From NCBI GenBank assembly GCA_949282385.1, contig CASDOP010000016.1:1-36141 (forward strand): a stretch of DNA of 36,141 nt, written 5' to 3'. How positions within the stretch are numbered: position 1 is the stretch's first letter; each line of letters starts with the position of its first letter. The position numbers were made by a program, and so were the translations under genes. Positions 24,200 to 31,769 of this stretch are shown here, piece by piece. Below the pieces are notes generated by a model. It was not told the origin of the DNA. It saw only the letters and a list, made by a program, of their open reading frames with translations, and made no database searches. Origin of the DNA: an uncultured Clostridia bacterium (GTDB lineage Bacteria > Bacillota > Clostridia > Christensenellales > Borkfalkiaceae).

Positions 24200-25516
24200 A
24201 TGAAAGAAAAATTCATGCAACTTAAAAGTTTTAACTGGAGGTTGTTTGCGGCGCTGTGTGCTCTGGCGCTTATTCCTGCGATTTATCAGACGGTTAAAAC
24301 TTTTATTATTTCGTCAAACGCGCAAAGTTCGGCATTCGATATAATCGGACAAATGGAGTGGTTTGACTTGATCAACGAAACGCTTCAGTCGTTTTTAATT
24401 GTTCCGCTCTATTCCATACTCAATAAAATATTAAAAAACGACGGCGAAAATTTTGCTGAGCACACTTTTAAAACAGGATTGCTTACATTTATTGTCTACA
24501 CTTTATTTTCGGTAGGAGTGCTTATTTATGGCGTTGTGCTTTTGAACGCCATGAACCCCGACCAAACGGATATGGCAGCAGCAAATTTATATCTTCAGCT
24601 GGAAACTGTCGCTTTCATGGTCGGCATAATTTCCTCTTTCATCAACGTTGTTTTTGTCGTTGTTGGAAAAGATAAAAACGTTTACATATTTCTGGCAATA
24701 AAAACTGTGCTTTCTTTAATAGCCGATTTTGCTTTGATCCCAAATTCAGGCATATACGGAATAGCTGTTTCGAATATAATAGTAAATTCTGTTCTCGCAG
24801 TATCCGGTTACGTTTTGCTTTATGTGCAGAAATATATCAGGGCGTGCCGATTTCATAAAAGCGATTGGAAAATTTTCAAAGAATGGTGCAGAGTAGGAAT
24901 TTTTTCTGGATTTCAGCAATTTATAGATAATCTTATTTATGCCGTAATGGTATGTAAAATGGTAAATATGGTTGCCGAACAAGGCAACTATTGGATTGCT
25001 AACAATTTTATCTGGGGGTGGCTGCTCATTCCCGTAACTGCTCTTTCAGAAGTAATAAGACGCGATTGCAAAGACGGATATCTTAAATTAAATCAGTTCA
25101 ATTATTATTTTATTTCGTCAATGGTAGTTGCCGTATGGGCTTTAACCATTCCTCTGTGGACGCCGTTTTTCCGTTATGCTGAAAATTTGCAGAACGCAGA
25201 ACAGATTTTTTCAATCGTAATAAAACTCGCCCCGTTTTATATCGCCTACGCGGGTTGCGCAATTATCGACAATATATTTATAGGACTGGGCAAAACTTTA
25301 TATAACACAATAAATTCATTGATAATCAACTTAGTATATTATGGTATTTTTTATATATTATATATTGCGGAAGCAATAACTTTTTCTATGGATGTAATAA
25401 TACTAATGTTCGGTTTCGGCATGGTTGTTCATCTTGCAATATCGTTGATAGAAGAAAAACTTTTTTTATACAGGTTCGAAATTAAAAAACGACAAACTGA
25501 AGAGTTTTCTGAATAA
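24200..25516 (+). CDS. MATE-like multidrug/solute transporter, probably acquired
   Basis: 438 residues with about twelve hydrophobic segments and the long alternating pattern of the MATE/MVF flippase fold; SFNWRLFAALCALALIPAIY begins the first span. Charged loops are few. The substrate is unknown. Base composition and codon use are more AT-rich than in neighbours (many TTA, ATA, AAT), and it lies right behind a tRNA array, both suggesting horizontal acquisition. ATG 24200 has no ribosome site; an alternative in-frame ATG at 24215 has only a weak AAAGAA. A palindrome ATATGCTTAAGCATAT (25518-25533) and a terminator follow. Confidence 0.8.
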   Translation: MKEKFMQLKSFNWRLFAALCALALIPAIYQTVKTFIISSNAQSSAFDIIGQMEWFDLINETLQSFLIVPLYSILNKILKNDGENFAEHTFKTGLLTFIVYTLFSVGVLIYGVVLLNAMNPDQTDMAAANLYLQLETVAFMVGIISSFINVVFVVVGKDKNVYIFLAIKTVLSLIADFALIPNSGIYGIAVSNIIVNSVLAVSGYVLLYVQKYIRACRFHKSDWKIFKEWCRVGIFSGFQQFIDNLIYAVMVCKMVNMVAEQGNYWIANNFIWGWLLIPVTALSEVIRRDCKDGYLKLNQFNYYFISSMVVAVWALTIPLWTPFFRYAENLQNAEQIFSIVIKLAPFYIAYAGCAIIDNIFIGLGKTLYNTINSLIINLVYYGIFYILYIAEAITFSMDVIILMFGFGMVVHLAISLIEEKLFLYRFEIKKRQTEEFSE

Positions 25517-25581
25517 ATATATGCTTAAGCATATGAAATTCGGCAAGTCGTTGCATTAAATAATATTGTAAGACTAAAAAT

Positions 25582-25612
25582 GCGCGCAGAATTTCTGCGC
25601 GCCTTTTGATTT
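25582..25612 (+). terminator. Terminator of the MATE-like gene
   Basis: Stem GCGCGCAGA (25582-25590) with TCTGCGCGC (25594-25602), then C, TTTT, G, A and TTTT. Confidence 0.82.
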
Positions 25613-25644
25613 TAAAAATTTGGATTTGAAAAATTATTTCGCAT

Positions 25645-26133
25645 TTATTTTATTACGGGCGAATTGCAGTATGGGCAACGCGCCTTGTCTAAGGTGTATG
25701 TAAAAGTTGCGCCGCAGTTGGGGCAATGAGCAACAAATTCTTTTTTGTCTGCGGCTAAATTGTCGTTGAGCAAAATCGCGTCGCCTTCGCGCTTGTAACC
25801 CTTAAGAAAGCCCTTGTTGAACGCTTTGTCCAGCCAGCCCCGCACGGCGCTCTCTTTCATAGAAAGCTGTTGCGAAATTTCTCCTACGGTATAAAGATGC
25901 TCTTCGCAAACCGCGCTCACAACGCGTTTCAGCGGCATGTTCGAACCGTAAATCGACCACGCAATCGGCGTTCCGTAAAATCCGATTGCCGCAAACGCTA
26001 TTCCGATACCCATAACTGCGTAAATTTTGCTCGTCGCTCCAATGATTATCATGGGAATGCCTGCAACTAGCATAACTGAAAGTATTATGGAAACATAAAG
26101 CAATTTTTTCATGTATTTATCGATGCTCTTCAT
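25645..26133 (-). CDS. Small membrane protein with winged-helix-like and zinc-ribbon domains
   Basis: 162 residues. Two membrane spans (about 9-33 and 38-60) are followed by a region with HTH character (YTVGEISQQLSMKESAVRGW near 81-100) and a C-terminal zinc ribbon with CPNC (137-140) and CPYC (155-158). It resembles proteasome/PCI-like winged-helix modules joined to a zinc ribbon seen in Firmicute membrane proteins, but I cannot name a family. A perfect TTGACA-17-TATAAT promoter ends 6 nt before ATG 26133, predicting a leaderless start. An internal ATG at 26112 is possible but has no good ribosome site. Confidence 0.8.
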   Translation of the reverse strand: MKSIDKYMKKLLYVSIILSVMLVAGIPMIIIGATSKIYAVMGIGIAFAAIGFYGTPIAWSIYGSNMPLKRVVSAVCEEHLYTVGEISQQLSMKESAVRGWLDKAFNKGFLKGYKREGDAILLNDNLAADKKEFVAHCPNCGATFTYTLDKARCPYCNSPVIK

Positions 26134-26139
26134 AATTCA

Positions 26140-26168
26140 ATTATATGTCTGAGGCGACTTTTTGTCAA
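26140..26168 (-). promoter_or_regulatory. Full-consensus promoter, probably leaderless
   Basis: On the minus strand TTGACA (26163-26168), 17 bp, TATAAT (26140-26145), then TGAATT and ATG 26133. Both hexamers are perfect. The predicted transcription start falls on the A of ATG. Confidence 0.8.
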
Positions 26169-26345
26169 TACCGATTTCAGGCGCACCCGCTGCGTTAAAC
26201 AACGGATAAAAAATGGGTATTGTAATTAAAGACCAAGTATGATAAAATGTAGGTGTAAAGGCAGCTTCTTTTTTTCGGTATAATTAAAATTTTAACCTGA
26301 AAGGACTGTCTGCAAAGACAATGACACAGACAAGGAGAAAAAATT

Positions 26346-28775
26346 ATGAAACTTTTAAAAAAGTTGCTTGTTTTCGCATTTGCAGCATGTGCCGTTGTAA
26401 CGTGCGCGGCGGCGCTTTCGGCATGCTCTGAAAATAAGCAAGCTGATGTAACGGAAATTTATTTAAAAAATTCGTCCGAAGAAAGCGTAAACACTCTCGA
26501 TCTGGGCGAATTTCCTTACGGCACGCAGTTTGAAGAAATTCTGCCTGATAATTTTGCGCTTTACGCCAAATATACAGACGGCAGCGAAAAAGTGCTGCCC
26601 GAAAGTCAGTATTCAATAACTTACAGTTCGGGCGACACCCCGCTTGAAAGTATGCCCGCAACTCCCGAATTCGGCGGCTATACCATTACTTTCGCCTGCG
26701 GCGACTTCAGAGCGTATGCGTCGTTCGGAATTGCGGCGGCAACGCCGTCATATACTCTTTCGCTCGCAAGCGACGAGTGGGTTTACGGTTCTTCCTGTGC
26801 TAAGGTAAGCGTTCCTGATTATCCCGGACCTGCCGACAGCGCGCAGTCGGTTGTATATTATGCCGTAGAAAAACAGGTTTATGACGCCCTGACGGACGCG
26901 CAGAAAGAAGAGTATTGGGATAACGGAGTGTTGACTTCTGCATATCTCTATGGCGAGGACGGCGGCGCGCTCGACGTCGGGCAATATTATGTATTCGCAT
27001 ATCTGCCCTCGCAGTCTCAGAACTATCTGGACAGCTATACGGCAATAAACGAAGACTGCCTCGTAACAATAACCAAAGCTCAGATAAATCTTACGCAGAA
27101 AATGCTCGAAGACGCTCACGTAAGTGCGCATTTCGCGTATAATGCTGATTCGCTCAACGATAAGACGGATAAGATAATGCTTTCCGACCTGACTTTAAAC
27201 GGATCGTATATAATTTACGATAACACGCAGATAATCGGTTCGTTTGAATGGGTCGAACCCCAGACGCTCGTTGACGCGTCGGACAACGGCTCGGCATTCG
27301 CAGTAAAGTATACCTCGGACGAGGGCGGAAATTACGAAATAACGGGCAGCGTAAACCTTGCGGTGCAAATAGAGCGTTGCAGCCTCAACACGTTTACCAT
27401 GTCCGTCGAAGACGGTTACAATAAGTACGACGACTATCTGGACGTCGGGCACGATTACGTATTCGAGGCGGACGGAAAGTACGACATAATCATAAGCAGC
27501 GTCTATTTCCAGTCATATTATTTTGAATTTACCTATTCCAAGGACGGCGGCGAAGAGCAGTCCGTAAACGTCCTCAAGATAGTGGGCGGAAACTGGGTAA
27601 TAAGGGAATTTGAAGACGTCGGCGTCTACACCATAACGGCGAGAATGATAAATGACGTAAATTATTATTGGTTTGGAACGGACGGAAACACTGACCCCGT
27701 AACCTACACGTTTGAAATAGCCGAAAAGATACCTGTAGATGCGATTTCTTTCAAACTTTACGACAGTATAACTCCCGAAAGCGGCAATGATTACGCAGTT
27801 TACGATGCGAAATCCAGACTTGTCCGCGTAGACGGTTGGGACATGGAAAAGCACGGCAATATAGAAATTACAGACGCGCAGGGCAGAGCATGCACCGTTT
27901 ACTCGGCAGACGTTGACGGCGACGGAACGCAAGAATACTATCTCGCATACTTCGGTTCGTCTGCCGTGATTGTTAAAGACGAAGGAACATATACTTTCAC
28001 AGCAAAAGTATATCCCGAAGATGTTTATTACTGGCAAGGCACGAACGATACCGCAATAACTTATACCTGCGAAGTGAGACCTGCGCAGACGCAGTACGAA
28101 TTATTCGCTTTTGACGAAGTTTACCAAGAAGTAAACATAATGGAGGACGCAACCGCGGTAAATCCGCCCGCCTACATGCAGTTCATGAACGCGTGGACGA
28201 GCGACGACGGCGGACTTGCAACAACTCTTTCTTACGATGCCGATATATATGTCAGAATTGACGGCGACGGTTCGGGAGCATATACCGAATACGGCGGCAA
28301 AGCGTCCGTAACTTACGCCGAGCGCGACGCTATGCGCTATTTCGGTACGGAAGAATATTCCTATCAGGTTGCGTTGCAACTTATAAGAAAGTCTGACGGC
28401 GCTGAAAACGCATATACGATTGAAGGAAGCGCAAGCAATGTCGGCAATCAGGTAGTTATTTCTATGCCTTACATATACGATAATACATCGCTTGACGACG
28501 ACGCGCTTTTAATCGATGTCGCCGCGGCAGATCTGCCTCTTACGACGATAGTCAGCGAAAGCATAAAATATTATGTATATAACGGCGAAGATGTAATCAA
28601 AATTAAAACTTGTTCGGACGACATTATAGGCGAAGAGAGGGTGGTGAACGAGGTTTATATGATTATCGATGTTTCGGGAAATTATCTCGGACATTCCGTT
28701 CAGCGCACGGTTTATTCCGCGCAGGACGGAACGTTGCTTTCCGATACCCTCATGCAGTTCAGGTATGTCCGTTGA
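26346..28775 (+). CDS. Large secreted lipoprotein with repeated beta-type (Ig-like) domains
   Basis: 809 acidic residues. The N-terminus is a lipoprotein signal (basic start, hydrophobic core, lipobox LSAC with Cys27), so it is anchored outside the membrane. The rest looks like successive beta-sandwich modules: a first one from about 35 to 125 containing FPYGTQFEEILPDN, then several with YTITA/YTFTA-type strands at their ends (VGVYTITARMIND, EGTYTFTAKVYPED), recalling bacterial Ig-like repeats. No enzyme motif is visible. AAGGAG supports ATG 26346. It stands alone between a TATAAT (26279-26284, no good -35) and a terminator. A surface adhesin or binding protein is the best guess. Confidence 0.85.
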   Translation: MKLLKKLLVFAFAACAVVTCAAALSACSENKQADVTEIYLKNSSEESVNTLDLGEFPYGTQFEEILPDNFALYAKYTDGSEKVLPESQYSITYSSGDTPLESMPATPEFGGYTITFACGDFRAYASFGIAAATPSYTLSLASDEWVYGSSCAKVSVPDYPGPADSAQSVVYYAVEKQVYDALTDAQKEEYWDNGVLTSAYLYGEDGGALDVGQYYVFAYLPSQSQNYLDSYTAINEDCLVTITKAQINLTQKMLEDAHVSAHFAYNADSLNDKTDKIMLSDLTLNGSYIIYDNTQIIGSFEWVEPQTLVDASDNGSAFAVKYTSDEGGNYEITGSVNLAVQIERCSLNTFTMSVEDGYNKYDDYLDVGHDYVFEADGKYDIIISSVYFQSYYFEFTYSKDGGEEQSVNVLKIVGGNWVIREFEDVGVYTITARMINDVNYYWFGTDGNTDPVTYTFEIAEKIPVDAISFKLYDSITPESGNDYAVYDAKSRLVRVDGWDMEKHGNIEITDAQGRACTVYSADVDGDGTQEYYLAYFGSSAVIVKDEGTYTFTAKVYPEDVYYWQGTNDTAITYTCEVRPAQTQYELFAFDEVYQEVNIMEDATAVNPPAYMQFMNAWTSDDGGLATTLSYDADIYVRIDGDGSGAYTEYGGKASVTYAERDAMRYFGTEEYSYQVALQLIRKSDGAENAYTIEGSASNVGNQVVISMPYIYDNTSLDDDALLIDVAAADLPLTTIVSESIKYYVYNGEDVIKIKTCSDDIIGEERVVNEVYMIIDVSGNYLGHSVQRTVYSAQDGTLLSDTLMQFRYVR

Positions 28776-28815
28776 CGCTTTTTTGCAGACGGTAGCAAAA
28801 ACAGAATATTTTTCA

Positions 28816-28850
28816 GTTCTCCGCGGATTTCCGCGGGGAACTTTTGTTTC
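28816..28850 (+). terminator. Terminator of the lipoprotein gene
   Basis: Stem GTTCTCCGCGG (28816-28826) with CCGCGGGGAAC (28831-28841), ATTT loop, then TTTTGTTTC. The 180 bp downstream, to 29023, hold no gene; an inverted repeat AAACAGT/ACTGTTT sits near 28878-28902. Confidence 0.8.
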
Positions 28851-28994
28851 TTAATTAAAGCCGTCAGCTCATTGACAAACAGTTTATTATAAATACTGTT
28901 TTTGCGCTTCGCGCCGAAGTTGCCGCATATCAGATTTTTTGTGTGCAAAAAAGGGCATATTCCTCATAAAAAATTCCGCAATCGGCATAAAGTA

Positions 28995-29023
28995 TTGACA
29001 ATTTCAGTTTATTAAGATATAAT
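28995..29023 (+). promoter_or_regulatory. Full-consensus promoter of the PerR-like gene, probably leaderless
   Basis: TTGACA (28995-29000), 17 bp, TATAAT (29018-29023), then ATCAAT and ATG 29030. The predicted start of transcription is the A of ATG; no Shine-Dalgarno. Confidence 0.8.
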
Positions 29024-29029
29024 ATCAAT

Positions 29030-29422
29030 ATGGAAACAAAGAGAAATACCGAACAGAAAAGAATAATAATGTCTGTGCTTAAGACGGCTGACCATCCCAC
29101 GGCGTCGGAACTGTACGAAATCATTCACGAGCGTTATCCGCGCCTGTCAAGAGCTACGGTTTTTAGGGTGCTCGGTCAGTTTGCGGACGAAGGCAGCGTG
29201 CGCAGGCTCAGTCTCAAGGGCAGCGATACGCGCTTCGACGCGGGGCTTGTACCGCATGCGCATTGCCATTGTGTAAAGTGCGGAAAAATTACCGATGTGT
29301 TCGAGGGCGATTTCAAAAGCGTGCTCAACACGCGCAGCGCGGGCGGATACATAGTTTATTCAACCGAAATCGAATTCAACGGTCTGTGTCCCGACTGTGC
29401 GGCAGGCGAAAAGTTAAACTGA
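29030..29422 (+). CDS. perR: PerR-type Fur-family peroxide/metal regulator
   Basis: 130-residue DNA-binding repressor. The winged helix spans about 5-80 (RLSRATVFRVLGQFADEGSV is the recognition region). Counting against B. subtilis PerR, all five regulatory metal ligands align: H22, D70, H76, H78, D89, with the aspartate that distinguishes PerR. Structural zinc cysteines are C81/C84 (CVKC) and C120/C123 (CPDC). It probably senses peroxide by Fe-dependent histidine oxidation, which is inferred from the ligand pattern. No catalase or peroxiredoxin is adjacent. A consensus promoter lies 6 nt from the ATG. Confidence 0.9.
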   Translation: METKRNTEQKRIIMSVLKTADHPTASELYEIIHERYPRLSRATVFRVLGQFADEGSVRRLSLKGSDTRFDAGLVPHAHCHCVKCGKITDVFEGDFKSVLNTRSAGGYIVYSTEIEFNGLCPDCAAGEKLN

Positions 29423-29429
29423 AAAAATT

Positions 29430-29467
29430 AAAGCCCGCGGCTTTTTCAAAGCCGCGGGCTTTTTTTT
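29430..29467. terminator. Bidirectional terminator between perR and the membrane gene
   Basis: 15-bp stem (29430-29444 with 29448-29462), TTC loop, T-run to 29467 on the plus strand. An upstream A-run (29422-29427) gives a T-run on the minus strand. Confidence 0.92.
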
Positions 29468-29502
29468 AATTTTTACGAAATAATTCACCGCAAATCGCGC
29501 CG

Positions 29503-30930
29503 TTAAGTCCGGTCGTTTTCGGATTTGTCGTCGTTCTCTGCTGCTGCAAGTTCGCCCGCCGCGGCTTGACCGATTTTAAATCTTTCGGAGGCAAGCACCT
29601 TGCCGCGCACGGCGATAAATGCATAATATATGCCCGTGAACGCAAAGAAAAGCGCAACGTATGCGGCATATAAGCCGAGTATGTACAGCATGTTCACGTC
29701 GTAATTCCAGATTTTGATTACCCATACTGCGGGAACGGAGAAGGGCAGGGGATTTATCTGCGTGAACGCATAGTTAGGCATAATCAGAGAATTCTCGTCG
29801 AGGTAAATTCCGTCTGGGGTATGCCACGTCATCGAAGCGGAGGTAACCAGCGCGCTGCAAACGGATGCGGCTACGATTACGATAAAATAGTAAATGAGCG
29901 GAACTATGCAATCTTTCATGTTGAATTTGTACATGCCGAGCGCGGAGGGCAGAACGCTCAGCGCGAACAGAAGGGCGTGCGTCAAACAGAAATACAAAAT
30001 CGAGTAACTGCAAAAAATGCCGTAGTTGCTCATTTCGTCCTTGCCGAAGTATACGAATACCGAAAGCGCGCCCACGGCGTGTACGAAGAACGCTATCGAG
30101 TAAAGCGTTTTCTTTTTCAGAAATACCGAAAGCGAGGCGACGTAAACGCCTATGTTGCAGATAAACAGCGGCACGCAGGCGAGAACGGTATGGTAAACGT
30201 TGTAACCGTCGCCCATAACCATGCTGTCCTTGGAGTGGTACTGCAAAAGCAGCACTATAGCCATAGCGCCGAGATAACCATTGCGTTGAGCGGCATTTTT
30301 GTTTTTGAGGAAGTAATAGGAAGCTATCGTAAATCCCGCTAAAATAAGAATGGCGATAAGGTGCCAGACTGTAAAGTTTTTAAAGCGCAGAAAGCTGTCC
30401 GCGGGAATGGCGTTAATGTCGAAAAAGTTTTCAAAAATGTTTAAGGGCATGCACGCAAGCATAGCTGGGGCGAGGAAGATAAAGCTTCTCGCCTGCGCCT
30501 TAAAGCCGTCGCGCACGAACAGCAGAGCGCAGAGCGCCAGCATAGCGGCGTTCTGCACGAAAAACAGCGCCATGTTGAGCCACTTCGGCATGAATAAATT
30601 TACCTGATTGTAAATTATCTGTGCGTCGGTTTCGGCGACTTTGGTTATGTCGAAAAAGTCTTCGAACAGCGCGCAGCTTAAAATTATAAACAGCGGCAAA
30701 AAATATTTTGCTATATCGGCGCAGCACCTTTTTTTATAAAATATCGCCATAGGAATGAGCAACAGACCGCTTTTTTTAACCCATTGGCTGATAACGAACA
30801 GTACGTTGAACTGACCTGCGCGGTTGAATATGTAATAATCTGAAATTGTAAACGTCAGAAGAAGCGCGCACGCGAGCATGGTTATCGTCAGCGCGACTGA
30901 AGCGCTCTGTATGTACTTTTGTCTTTTCAT
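29503..30930 (-). CDS. Unknown polytopic membrane protein
   Basis: 475 residues, very hydrophobic, with about twelve to fourteen membrane spans and a short charged tail ending in DDKSENDRT. I do not recognise the family. Spans show no obvious transporter motif. I start at ATG 30930 (MKRQKY...), since the longer frame reaching 30966 begins inside the -35 region. The -10 box TATAAT ends 6 nt before this ATG, so a leaderless message is expected. Confidence 0.75.
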   Translation of the reverse strand: MKRQKYIQSASVALTITMLACALLLTFTISDYYIFNRAGQFNVLFVISQWVKKSGLLLIPMAIFYKKRCCADIAKYFLPLFIILSCALFEDFFDITKVAETDAQIIYNQVNLFMPKWLNMALFFVQNAAMLALCALLFVRDGFKAQARSFIFLAPAMLACMPLNIFENFFDINAIPADSFLRFKNFTVWHLIAILILAGFTIASYYFLKNKNAAQRNGYLGAMAIVLLLQYHSKDSMVMGDGYNVYHTVLACVPLFICNIGVYVASLSVFLKKKTLYSIAFFVHAVGALSVFVYFGKDEMSNYGIFCSYSILYFCLTHALLFALSVLPSALGMYKFNMKDCIVPLIYYFIVIVAASVCSALVTSASMTWHTPDGIYLDENSLIMPNYAFTQINPLPFSVPAVWVIKIWNYDVNMLYILGLYAAYVALFFAFTGIYYAFIAVRGKVLASERFKIGQAAAGELAAAENDDKSENDRT

Positions 30931-30936
30931 AACGCA

Positions 30937-30966
30937 ATTATATAATATATGAGTCCGGCAAGTCAA
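30937..30966 (-). promoter_or_regulatory. Promoter of the membrane gene, probably leaderless
   Basis: On the minus strand TTGACT (30961-30966), 18 bp, TATAAT (30937-30942), then TGCGTT and ATG 30930. Confidence 0.75.
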
Positions 30967-31038
30967 CAGTTAAATTACATAATAATACGGGGTTGATTTC
31001 ACCCGTCGGCGGTGGTATAATGTTTATTACAGATATAT

Positions 31039-31068
31039 TTGCGCTCAATTTTACGTTGTTTTTATAAT
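31039..31068 (+). promoter_or_regulatory. Possible promoter of the 31143-cls pair
   Basis: TTGCGC (31039-31044), 18 bp, TATAAT (31063-31068). Leader of about 70 nt ending with CGAGGTAACG before ATG 31143. Confidence 0.5.
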
Positions 31069-31142
31069 ATGTTTTGAGTAATTTAAAAATAGGGGCGTAT
31101 AATTTCAAAAAAATTGCGCTTTGCGCGCCTTGCGAGGTAACG

Positions 31143-31769
31143 ATGTCAAGGGACTATACCAATTACGACTACCTTTCCGTTTCGGTCAAGAGCGACCAGC
31201 TCGACCGCATTCTGCAGTGCTATCACGCTCTCGGCTGGAGGGAAGAAAAAATGGAAGACGACAGGCAGTATTACAATATGAAATACGTCCGCCTGCGCCG
31301 TCCGCATAAAATTGAAAATAAGGACAGATTGCAGTATCTGCAGGTGCGCATGGAAAGTTTGATAAATTCCGTGTCGCGCGTCAATTCCCGCCGACATATA
31401 AAATCGCGCGGGTTTATCGCGCTAGGCACAATGATTTTTTTGGGTCTTGCGGCGCTCGGACTGTGGCTTACGCTCGCCTTTGAAGAGCGCGTCTGGCACC
31501 TTTGCGGCTGGTGGATAAGCGGACTTTCTGCGGCACTCATGGTTCTCGCGGTTGTTTTATTCATACTTATGCAAAAACGCGAAAACGCCGCGGCGCAGAA
31601 AAAGAATGAGCAGAGTTTACAATATCTCCGCGCGCTCATAGAGGAATGCGAAGCCATCGCGCCATCCGCTGAAGCCGAGCAGATTGAACCCGAAGAAGAG
31701 ATTTCAGAAGCGGAGGAAGAGGCTGCATTTTCGTGCGAAGAGGATATGAAGGAGGCGGCAAATGAATAG
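31143..31769 (+). CDS. Unknown two-span membrane protein with acidic tail
   Basis: 208 residues. A soluble N-terminal part (SRDYTNYDYLSVSVKSDQLD...) of about 85 residues contains a charged helix, followed by two membrane spans (about 98-117 and 126-148) and a tail of some 55 residues rich in Glu. Not recognised. ATG 31143 is preceded by CGAGGTAACG, a good ribosome site; the open frame begins at a TTG 31074 that lacks one. It overlaps the cardiolipin synthase gene by 8 nt, so a partner role in the membrane is plausible. Confidence 0.75.
   Translation: MSRDYTNYDYLSVSVKSDQLDRILQCYHALGWREEKMEDDRQYYNMKYVRLRRPHKIENKDRLQYLQVRMESLINSVSRVNSRRHIKSRGFIALGTMIFLGLAALGLWLTLAFEERVWHLCGWWISGLSAALMVLAVVLFILMQKRENAAAQKKNEQSLQYLRALIEECEAIAPSAEAEQIEPEEEISEAEEEAAFSCEEDMKEAANE

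Noticed and set aside
26279..26284. Promoter of the lipoprotein gene
   Set aside because: A good TATAAT is present but no -35 box lies at 16-18 bp, so I only mention it in the gene entry.
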